NCBI GenBank assembly: GCA_944474755.1
Contig: OX104118.1
Coordinates: 70,375,575-70,439,574 of the forward strand
Reading direction: 5' to 3'
Source: Limnoperna fortunei
Taxonomy: Eukaryota > Mollusca > Bivalvia > Mytilida > Modiolidae
DNA: 64,000 nucleotides
In this document: positions 48,801 to 60,800 of the stretch, one piece after another
Position numbering within the stretch: the first letter of the stretch is position 1
Layout: each line of letters starts with the position of its first letter
Made by a program: the position numbers and the translations under genes
Notes under the pieces: generated by a model
The model's input: the letters and a program-made list of their open reading frames with translations, nothing else
Told to the model about the DNA's origin: nothing
Databases searched by the model: none

Positions 48801-51800
48801 TACGTTTCGTATTCCTGATCTATATATAAGCAAAAAACCCGACTTGTGTAACAAGTAGTTATCCATTGTAAAGACTTCTACTTAAGACTTATTTCCACAG
48901 CAGCAACATCGGTAAACGGAAAGAAAGTCAAAGGAAAAAAGTCACAGTTTTGATAGGAAAAGAAGTACATAAATATTAATTAAATTGAAAATTATTCGTT
49001 TTATTATTTTCAACTTAATCAGATTAAGTAACTTATTAAACGAAACTTTTTTATACAAAATATTTACGAAGTTGACTATTTAAGAAATAACGGTCATTAA
49101 ATGAAATATTTTTTTGCGCATTAAAATTTCACTTCACGTTTAGTACATTTATAATTATTTTCATTGTTATTATTATAATTATTATTACTGGTAACATTTA
49201 TTGTGCGTGTGCGTAACACAGTTTCCAAAGTTTTACATGGTGTATATTTGAGTTTACGTGTGAGTTTTACGTTTCCTCTGACTTGGCATCTAAAGGTATT
49301 CGAAATCTTACATACATCCTGTGTTGTGTTCTCACACTTCGGTGTATTCAAATCATGCCTGTCCTTGGCAGGAGGGGTGTGCCTTCCTAATTTCGAATTA
49401 CATGATTAACCTTTAATCTGGTTAGCTTTTGAAAAAGTCCGAATGTTCATACTTCAAAGTCGGCGTCAAATGATCTAGTAATGACAATAAACATTCTGTT
49501 TGTTTACCTGCTAATTAAGTAAATTACCCTTCATAAACGAGTAATGATTTACTTGTAACATTTTCAAGTCCAGGTACAACGCCGTTTCAAGACGTGCAAA
49601 ATTATTCACGGAATTTTATTATATATATAAAAAAAATCATATAAATATATCTTTTATTACAATTATTATTTAGGTAAATTATATCTGAGTTAAATAAAGA
49701 CAGGTTAAAATTTGTGTCTAAAAATACTTTTATTAAAACAAAGATCATTAAAACATTAAGACGTATTTGGTTATCTTATGTTGTCAGCCGGTCATTAGTC
49801 ATCGCCACAGTTTATATATTCTTCAAAGAGCTAAGGCAGAAAAACATATATTTAAACTTGGTTATTTATCATATTTACTGGATAATTACATTTATCACGT
49901 CACAAACGCAGTCACGTGATAAAATACTGTCAATATGGCGGCCCCCATACACAAAATTTTACCACCTTGTATCCACTTTACAAGCGAAACGGCAAAGAAT
50001 ACAATAAACCATCAAAAGGCAATTATATTTCTTTTTATTTGAAGAATAACATATCAAATTTTCATTTTTTCGCGAAGTTTCACATTGTGGTTTTGACCGG
50101 CAAATGAGGAGAATTCAAATCATATTTCTGTAAAAACGACACTGAAATAATAAATGTAAACGGCAAAAAACAGGATGTAAACATAAATTCTTCACAGAAA
50201 AAGCAACGAAAAATTTGATTGTTGCCACTGAACCATTTGTAACGACCATGCCACATCTGTTCTTATAAATTAAGTGACCATCCTTTCTGTACAACCCAAG
50301 CAATAGACCCCATATCGCGTAAGCCCGAACATCTTCCCTTGGGTTTCTGATAAATATATAGAAAATTACAATATACAGTACCTTGGTCCTCCACGTCAAA
50401 TGGGACATCCTTGTACCATGTGAAAACAAATAAATATGTCAACATTCCTTTAATCTTTCGATAGAAATCGTAAACAGCAGGACTTTCAATAACATGGAAT
50501 TCCCTATTATTTGTAATTGAAGTACCTGAAATATTGACAAAGAGATACTCAGATCAAATGTACTGTTACAAAATGTAAATCGATTTAATGAACTTTTCTA
50601 TCTCGAATAACACGTGTGGAAAAAACTGATGACCTTTATTAGACATCATGAGCCTCCACACTTTGAGAGTAGTTGGTGTTGCTGATTTATTTTTTGAGAT
50701 TGTGTCCTATGAATGTCTTTGTTTTGGTTTGTGTGTTTTTGTTTCGGGTGGTTTTTTAACTCATGTTCCTCTATGCGAAAATGTTCCACTCCGTTCTTTT
50801 TCTTACCAAAATTGAATGTAAAAATATAAAGTGAATTATATTGAGGCAATTCTTAACGACTTAAAATGGTCCGCAACATGGTTTGTGTTTTTTTATTACG
50901 ATAATTAATAAATGCACGATTCTATCGCCGGATTTTTAAATGTTTGTTTTGAAAATGGCTACAGACGATGTTTTAGTTTGAAATTGGCTCTATTGTAAAA
51001 TAAACTAACGTCTTCTTTCCCTAAAGTGCAAAGCTAATAAAACACGTGTGAATAATGCATTTTTGTTTTGATTACTCTCTGCAAAATTCCAGTACGCAAA
51101 ATATGTGTAAAGCATTTATATTGCAAACGAAATGAGCTTGCTTTAGATAGCAAATATTCTAATAATTAAAAATACAAACGATTCAGACGGTCTATGCAGC
51201 TTTGTTGATATCTCTGTATCTGCTTTTTTTTAAACGTTACTTCAATCGAACACACTGCAAAAAATTGAATAAGACTAGCTTTACTTTGACAAAACAACTA
51301 TTGACCAAAAATCTACAGGATTGTAAATTAAAATTAACAATTGACTTGTCACCCCTATCATAGTTATATCACAATGAATATACTCATTGCAATAGCTTGC
51401 TCATGTATGCATTATAGAACTTTCCACATGTGACTAGGTTTGAAATGTCTAAAATGTCACCAGTGAACAAATATAGTTGAAATATTATGGGACTTCACAG
51501 TCGAATAATAACACAGTGTACTAATTAATATTTCCCTTCTAGCTATTTATAAACGTCTTACGTAAGGGGTAATAGTAGTGTAAAGCCTATTGACTATGTT
51601 CAATTATTATTGTATTATTTATTCATATTTGTATGAGCGTCAATTTTTCTCAAGTATTTTATAATTTGTTTTTACTTAGAACAACGTCGTTCTTCCCGTA
51701 TTTCTACTTATGGTTTCAGAAGTTTTGAAGAGATAATAGTTGGTATGTAATATGTCAAATTTTTATTATCTATGTTACATAATTTTTATGAAATGTAATA

Positions 51801-54800
51801 TACATGGATAAGAAACAATTTAATAATATTTTGTCAAGTTAACTTTTAGTTTTACAATTAACATAAGTATTTTCGGTAAACTGAAGTTGCCGTATTATTA
51901 TTTTATACAAATATTCAAATGTTAAAATATGCGTAAATAACAATGTTTACTTAATAACTTGTGAAATATTTAGTTTTATTTGTTTTCTGTATGTAAGTTT
52001 ATTTATTTATTTCAGAGAATTGAATTCTTTATGATGTACACCTTGTGATTGCCGATTATATTGATGTAATAAAAGTTTGCTTATGGAATTCGCATTGTCT
52101 CACTTCTTCTTATGATGCTTTGATGTGATAAACCTTACAATTCTCAACTACTCGTTACGATGCCTGGAAGTGATACGCAACAGGATATGGCAGATCTAGA
52201 GTGCTTAGACATTTGTGAAGACTCACAAGTTATTGAGACACTGGAAATGAATTATGCCAGCTGTATGAAAAACTTCACCGAGTTTCGTGAAAGATATTCA
52301 GAATGGAATAAACAGGATATTAATCCGATAGAAGACGATTTTGACAGTCGTGTGTCTTCAGTATCACATGTTTCATCGCAACACAAACTTAGACTTAAAT
52401 AGGAATTTCAGTTAAAGAAGACGGAAGAAAAGCATGCAATCGAGCGCACCCGAGAGCTCGAAATGAAGGAACAAATGCTGGAAAGCAGAAGTAGACTCGA
52501 AGAGGTTAAGATTGAAGAGGTAATGTGGGAGGAAGCATCGAAAGATGAGAACGTATATCAAGTGACAAACAACACAAAACAAATTGCTGGTGTAAGACAA
52601 GTTAACAATGTAGAACATTTAGACCGAACACAGAATAGCACTGTGGTGATTGTAAACAACCGGAGAGAAGAAACGAGTTCAGCCCTGAAGATTCAACAAG
52701 CGCCAGTGTGATTGATACAGCATTCCAGAAATTAGCTTCCGCGCTCCAAGAAGGATTTAACTTACCCAAGCCTGAACTTTTTACATTTGATGGAAAGCCC
52801 ACAGATTATTGCAAGTTTATTAAGAACTTTGAGACTAATGTAGAAAAAAGAGTAACCGATTATCAGTTAAGGTTAAGTTATTTGATTCAATACTGCAAAG
52901 GTGAGGCTAAATCTTCCATTGATGATTGTGTTTGGTTTGAGGGTTTGAGCGTTCTAAACAAATTATATATAACCGTTAGATCGCATAAGATTATAAGATC
53001 TTACATAGATAACTTAGTTAATTGTTCACAAATCAAGTCATCAGATTATGAGTCATTGTCAAAACTATCACTTGAAATGCAAAAGTGTGAAATTACTCTT
53101 TCACAGTTAGGGTTGTGTCAGATATTGACAATTCAGATAATATAAGGAAGATTGTTAAACGATTATCCATGCATTTAAGGGTACAGTGGGTAGATGTTGT
53201 TCATGCAATAACTGAGACAAATAGAGAACTACGTTTCCCAGATTTAGCCAAGTTCATTGATAAGAAATCAAGCATGGCATCATCAATGTATGGTAAATAT
53301 TTAGTAAAAGAGAAATCAGCTAAAAATGGTACTGACAAACACTCTAAGTTAAATACAGAAGAGAGAGTTACTACCTTTGCTATAAATAATGCACATGTAA
53401 ATCATAATGCAAAGGAGCGTAAATGTATATGTTGTAAGGGTACATGTAGTTATTTAGAGTTGTGTACTATGTTCAAGTCTATGCATTTATCTGATAGAAT
53501 TTCTCTTGTTAGAAAATTTAAGTTATGTCATAATTGCATTAGGGGCAAACATTTTTTTAAAGATTGTAGAAAATTGAAAGGTTGTAATGTCACAGATTGT
53601 AATGTAAAGCACCATTTTTTATTACACGATTGGGTTAAGTTCAGTGAAAACCACACAGCTGCTAGTAACCACTGTGATAGTTTACACGAGCCCAGTATGA
53701 AAACTGACACTACCTCTAATGTAGGTGTCCACTGCTCTGCGTCTTGTAATATCACAAAAAACTGTATTGGCATTATACCCGTGGTAGTAAAGGGTGACAA
53801 TGGAAATACGCTAACTACCTACGCGTTAGTTAGATGATGGAGCCGACAAATCGCTTTGCGATGAATGGACAACTTATAAAGAAGCTGAAAATAAATAGCA
53901 GACCAGTTACATTTCAGATGACTACAGCGACATTTTCTAAGATTCAACAAGAGGGTAGAGAGGTTAATTTAAAGCTTCAAGGCATTAGCAATGACAAAGA
54001 TATTGATTTAAAACATGTATGATCAGTTAAGATATTACCAATTTCGACCCGCTCGGCTGTTAAAAATGATGAACTTTCAAATTTTTCGCACTTATCCGAC
54101 TTGCGCAATTCGGAAATTGGAGAATCCGAAGTTATGCTTCTAATTGGTACAGAGGTACCTGTTGATCATATACCGATTGAGGTTAGAACTGGAAGCGATG
54201 ATGAGCCGTACGCTATAAGAACACGGTTAAGTTGGGTTGTAGGAGGACCGATTAAAACCCAGAACTCAAGTGGAGATGTAAATGTCAACTTTAGACAAAT
54301 TAGTAATGAAGAATTTTATCGACAGATAGAACGTCTTTGGAGTACTGATTTTAAGGGCACGGAGACATTTTTATGACCGAGAAGATTTGTATGTTGCAAG
54401 AGGATGGACGAGCCTTGAGTATTATGGATTCTACTATTAGACATGAGGGCGGACACTACAAACTAGGATTACCATAGTGCAACAGTGAAGTTATCATGCC
54501 TAATAACGTAGCCTTAGCTAAAGCTCGACTTCAGTATTTGCATCGTCGATTTCGTGAAAATCCCAAATTACACGAAATGTACACCATGGCCGTAAATGCC
54601 TACATGGAAAAAGGGTATGCGGAAGAAGTTATAAATGTTGATAAAAACTCAGATCGTATTTGGTATTTACCTCACCACCCTGTAACCAACGTGACCAAGC
54701 CGGGAAAAGTTCGGGTTGTTTTTGACTGCGGCAAAGTTTAAAGGCATATCACTGAATGACAAATTACTACAAGGACCCGATCTAATGAACAATTTAGTCG

Positions 54801-57800
54801 GAGTACTTTTGAGATTCCGTCAAGAACGCATAGCGTTAACTGCAGATATCGAGGCGATGTTTCATCAGGTACGCGTGTCTGACGAAGACTCTGATGCATT
54901 GCTTTGTTTATGGTTGCCAAATGGAGATTTGGACAGAGAGCCGAAATGCTTTAAAATGAAGGTACACATATTTAGTGCGAAGTCTTCCCCTAGTTGCACT
55001 TGTTATGCGCTACAAAAAACTGCTACTAATAACACCAAAAAATTCAACACGGAAGTTGTGCAAACAGTCTTTAAGAATTTTATGTAGATGATATGTGCAA
55101 ACAGTTTTTAAGAGCTTTTATGTAGATGATATGCTAAAGTTCGTATCTAAAGAGGAGGAAACGATTATTCTTGCAGAAGAGCTTCAACGCTTGATGAAAA
55201 TGGGAGGATTCAGGTTGACCAAATGGCTCAGCAACAGTAAACACGTTTTACAAAGTATTCTGCAACCAGAAAGAGCTCCTACTGTTGTCAGCTTTGATAA
55301 AGATGCTGAACTACCAACCGAACGTGCGTTAGGATTGAAATGAGATGTTGAACAAGACTCAATAATCTTCAAAGTCAAACTGGACGATAAACCGTTTACT
55401 AGACGTGGAATTGTATCAATAGTGAGTTCGATATTCGATCCTCTAGGATTTTTGTTGCCTGTGATGTTAAAAGCGAAATGTATTGTTCAGGACCTATGCC
55501 GCACCAAGCTTAGTTGGGACGATGAAATACCGACACAAAAGAAAGATGAATGGTCACGATGGTTAATCGCTCTACAAGAGTTAGAGAAGATATCCATCCC
55601 CAGATGCTTCAAACTAGCCCCAGACGTCACTAATGTACAACTGCACATCTTTAGCGACGGTTCCGAGGTAGGATATGGCGCTTGTGCCTACTTGCGCATT
55701 GTTGACAACAGTGGAAATTTAAACTGCTCCTTTGTTCTTGGGAAATCCCTACTTGCTCCTATAAAAAAGATATCTATACCTAGATTGGAACTCTCCGGGG
55801 CCGTGCTTGCTTGTCGTTTATATGAGACAATCAGAGATGAACTTGAAATTGAGCTGAATGATGTTGTATTTTGGACGGATTCAATGAACGTACTAGGATA
55901 CATAAATAACAAAACCAGTAGATTTAAGGTTTTCGTTAGAAACAGAGTAAGCATAATACATGATGTGACATCAAATGACCAGTGGCGGTATGTCTACACG
56001 AAATATATCCCAACTGATGTAGCTTCACGAGGAGTGCATGCTTTCGATAGAAAACGAAGAAACATATGGTTTTCTATTGCAATCTCCATCCGAATGGCCA
56101 CAATTGAATATTCAACCAGATGTTGCTGATGCTTATGTTGAAATCAAGAAAAACACAACGAACAATGCAATTATGATACAACCGATTAATGACATATTTT
56201 CGTATTTTTCCAGCTGGACGAAGCTGCTGATAGCCATAGTATTGTTGACAAGATTCAAAAGCATTTGCGGAGTACGATACTTGAAGCATACAATAGATGT
56301 TCAAAACGGCGATTTGACTAAAGTTGAAATACAGAACGCACAAAAAGACATTTTCCGTTGTATACAAACAAATGTGTATGCCGATGAGATTAGAAAACTC
56401 ACGAAGGGAAGACCAGTAAACAAAGACAATCACCTAGCTTCTTTAAACCCAATGATTCATGATAGCTAATTTGTGCGAACGGGAGATTAGACTTACCAGT
56501 TGAAAAGTGCCCCATCATATTGCCTAATTCTAATCACGTAACTAATTTAATAATCAGAGCTATTCATGAAGAAAATGGACATGTTGGAACATGCCAAGTA
56601 GTAGCCTTATTACGAGAGAAATACTGGATACCTAAATACCAAAATGCGGTACGAAATGTCTTGAAGCGATGCAATAAATGCAGAAGATACCAGGGAACAC
56701 TTGGTTCACAAATGACGGCACATGCACTCGAAGAGCAAAAAAACACCAGACAAACACCTTTTACGTTCGTCGGAGTTGATTACTTTGGTCCATTAAACAA
56801 CCAAAGTGCTCGGTCAGTTGTAAAGAGGTATGGCTGTTTATTTACATGCTTAGCTACTAGGGCTATACATCTGGAAATCTCTCACAGCCTGACTATGGAT
56901 TCATTCATTGCAGCTTTTAAACGTTGTACTGGTCGAAGAGGTTCACCAGAAAAAATCTTTAGTGACAATGGAACAAACTTTGTAAGTGGAGAACAGGGGA
57001 TGTGGAATGCTTTACTGGAATGGAACCAGTCTAAAATAGCAAATCATATGGTATTAAACGGGATTGAATGGAATTTCAACCTTCCCTACTCCAGTCACCG
57101 TGGTGGATTATGGGAACGTATGATACGAACTGTTAGGAAAATTCGGAAATCTCTAGCAAATGAGCAACTACTCAGCGATGAACAATTACTTACATTTATG
57201 GCAGATACAGAAAGAATAATTAATGACCGTCCGATTACACAAGTTAGCGACAACCCAAGAGATCTTCAAGTACTTATCCCAAATACCTTACTTCTGATGA
57301 AAAGTAATACTTCATGTTCCGGACTAAAAATTAACAAAGGTGACAACTATGCAAAACGTTGGTGACGTCAAGTCCAATACCTTGCAAATATATTTTGGTG
57401 ACGTTGGATAAAGGAATATTTACCTACACTACAACAACGTAAAAAATGGACAAGGAAAACACAAAACATGCAAACTGGTAATATTGTACTAATTGCTGAC
57501 GATAAAGTACCACGAAGACAATGGCCTATGGGGCGCATCCTAGAAGTTGTCGATGGAAGAGATGGACTAGATCGTAGCTCTGTGGTAAGAACTAAGGACT
57601 CCATAGTAATAAGACCCATCTCTAAGTTATGTTTGCTTGAATGTTCACAGTAGCAGGTGCTTGTTAATACCAATTACCTGATTTTTTATGAAATTGTTAT
57701 ATATAATTTCATGGTGGGGAGTGTAAAGCCTATTGACTATGTTCAAGTATTATCAATTGTATTATTTATTCATATCATATTTGTATGAGCGTCATTTTTG

Positions 57801-60800
57801 CTCAAGTATTTTATAATTTGTTTTTACTTAGAACCACGTCGTTCTTTCCCGTATTTCTACTATTACTTATGACGTCAAGTTACTACGTTTAAGTTACTAA
57901 CGACGTTGCTAGATTACATGATATGTTTGCAGTGGCAAGGAAAGACGGTTTCACATCAGAAGTTTTATAGAGATAATAGTTGGTATGTAATATGTCAAAT
58001 TTTTTATATCTATTTTACTTAATTTTTATGTACATGTAATATACATGGATAAGAAACAATTTAATAATATTTTGTCAAGTTAACTTTTATTTTTACAATA
58101 AACATAACTATTTTCGGTAAACTGAAGGTACCGTATTATTATTTTATATAAATATTCAAATGTTAAAATATGCGTAAATAACAATGTTTACTTAATAACT
58201 TGTGAAATATTTAGTTTTATTTGTTTTCTGTATGTAAGTTTATTTATTTATTTCAGAGAATCGAATTCTTTATGATGTACACCTTGTGATTGCCGATTAT
58301 ATAGATGTAATACAAGTTTGCTTATGGAATTCGCATTGTCTCACTTCTTTTTATGATACTTTGATGTGATAAACCTTACAAGTAGACTGAATTAGAATGT
58401 AGAGAGAAACGAAATATTTTCCCCAAATAACGTTAACATTTTTAATAGAAGGAAGATTTATTTAGCATGTTTGAGAAACATAACAACGCTTATACGTTAA
58501 AGTCTTCAGGAGGCAAAACTATAAAACGATACAATAAAGAAATATATTAGTCATAATTCATTATAAATATACATATCAAATGAATCACAATACGCAATAA
58601 ATGTCAGAACAAAAACGTTAGTATTAATTAGAATCCGAATCAATTTTGTGGCTCTTTCAATAATAAAGACTTTACAAACGTATCTATGAGAACAGAATTA
58701 CTCCATTCTTATACAACAATGCTCTACCGTCACTAATTTATGTGATTAAAACTTGATACGTTACTTCAAAGCGTCCTGTAGCTACGTTGAGAGAGGAATT
58801 TTGTTGTCATGCAAACTTTTCAGGCAAGGTTACGCGTAAGAAAAATGAATATCTACACTAAACACATATTATTGTCCACATCATGCGCCTGCCTTTTAAT
58901 TCAAGATAAAAGTCGATAGGTTGATTTCTACACAACTTTGACTTGAATGATTTTGACCTTTATCTTTCCAATTCACGAAATTACTTGCTCTTTATATGGC
59001 CAAAGACATGACGGGTAATAATGACTTAAAACAACTGTTACTCTACTCTTCGTAGCACCTAGTTTCACTCCCAATCATTAATGGAAATAATAATAATAAC
59101 TAAACGAGTTTGTTGGACAGTATATCTAAACAATACCTATACATGTTATATGTTATTTTTTAACATTTTTAACATATTGCGTACTATTAATAATAGACCA
59201 AGCTTTTTATATACTCCATATTTTTTACCTGTATAATCCTGTAAATCACCATCTGTTTCTTTTACAATAGCCAAAACGTCTTCTATTAATGCTTTCGGAG
59301 GTTGCTGAGCTGAATTAGTTTTTATTTCGTTTGTAACGTTTTCTGAAATGTTGTGGTTCGTGTGTTGGCGATTCAAATCCTTTGTGACTACATCAGTATC
59401 CACACAACGATCTTTTTATATAAATTAAAAACAAATAATTCTATTTATATTTACACACGCATTTCTTTGGACTTATTAAAGTTACTTATCGTTATTTCTA
59501 TGCTACTGAATAATATCCTAACAAAACACAGAGTATATCAATTCTATGATGCTATTTAACGTTAACGCCAGTTTTGTTTAAGGTAAATGATAAATGATCT
59601 AAACATAAAGTCACTTAAGTTTATAGTTATTGCCATAATATCCTAATTATTGCAACCTTAATGTATCTACAGATTTGACGCCATCAATTGGTGAGCTTAC
59701 AGATATATATAAACGAGTTTGTTGGACAGTATATCTAAACAATATATATATTCGTTTAAAAATATGTACAACAACATCTAGATACATAATTAAAGCGAAA
59801 ACAAAGTTTTACACTTTACAAAAATGCACAAATATTTCGCCTGACCAACAGGCTTCGTCGGTGTTTTTACAACGAATGTAAAAACACTGACGAAGCCTGT
59901 TGGTCAGGCGAAATATTTGTGCATTTTTTTAAAGTGTAAAACTTTGTTTTCGCTTTAATTATGTATCTAGATGTTGTTGTACATATTTTTAAACGAATAT
60001 ATTATTATTTTAATCTGTACAGCATCGTTATCTACCGTAACGATCCAACATCCCGTACGAACAATTGTTGACTATTTCTTTAGACGAATTATATATATAT
60101 ATATTCACGCGTGGCCAGTGAGTTTTGTAAAATAAATGGAAACGCGTGTTTTTCTGTACAGGTTAATTTGTTTTGATTTTGTTAATACAGTGCGTACTAT
60201 ATTATTCATACGCTCAAGATCAAAACTAAACATACCGGCTAAAACTATTACATGTATGATATATTGACAATTTTAAGCAAAACAAACTCTACCTCTGGTA
60301 GATGCTTCCGTCTTTACAAAAGCGTTTATGTGCTCCCTAAGTTCCATCAATATTTTATCTTGATTTGAATCATTTTCCAGAAGAGTATCAAGTTTTGCAT
60401 CCAAAACCTGATGATCAAAATCATTATCTCTTTTCAAATTCTGCAGATTTAGTGATGTATCCTGTCGAATGAAAACAATCATTTTTTACTCTTTTTAAAA
60501 CATTAATCATTATTATTAAAATAAATTAACAATAGAAATGCATTGAACTTTTACTTTATTGTACACTTAGTTAAATAAAACAAACTGCTGGTTCAACAGC
60601 AATATCAATAATTTTAATCAAAATTTCAGAAATACGTATGCACCAACAAATGTGCATAACAAAGGTTTTTGTTTGATGTTTGAACGCCTCACAAAACTTC
60701 CAATGAAGTAATGAAATTGTATAACACAACGTTTTTAGACTACTAACCTGTGAGTTTGCAATTTCTAAAAGTATTCTATTCCGCCATTGTTCACACATGT

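Larger units (their letters stand above)
51579..58380 (+). mobile_element. BEL/Pao LTR retrotransposon, complete with TSD
   Basis: LTRs at 51579-52139 and 57722-58380 both start TGTAAAGCC and end CCTTACA. The 5-bp duplication AGTAG flanks the element (51574-51578, 58381-58385). Internal order gag, zinc knuckles, protease, RT, RNase H, integrase, DUF5641-like tail is that of BEL/Pao. Several frameshifts and stops make it inactive. It lies in intron 3 of the giant minus-strand gene in opposite orientation. Confidence 0.92.

Noticed and set aside
49121..49351. 76-codon minus-strand ORF with Asn run
   Set aside because: Inside a non-autonomous inverted-repeat element. The Asn run comes from an ATT/TTA microsatellite, and no transposase motifs are present.
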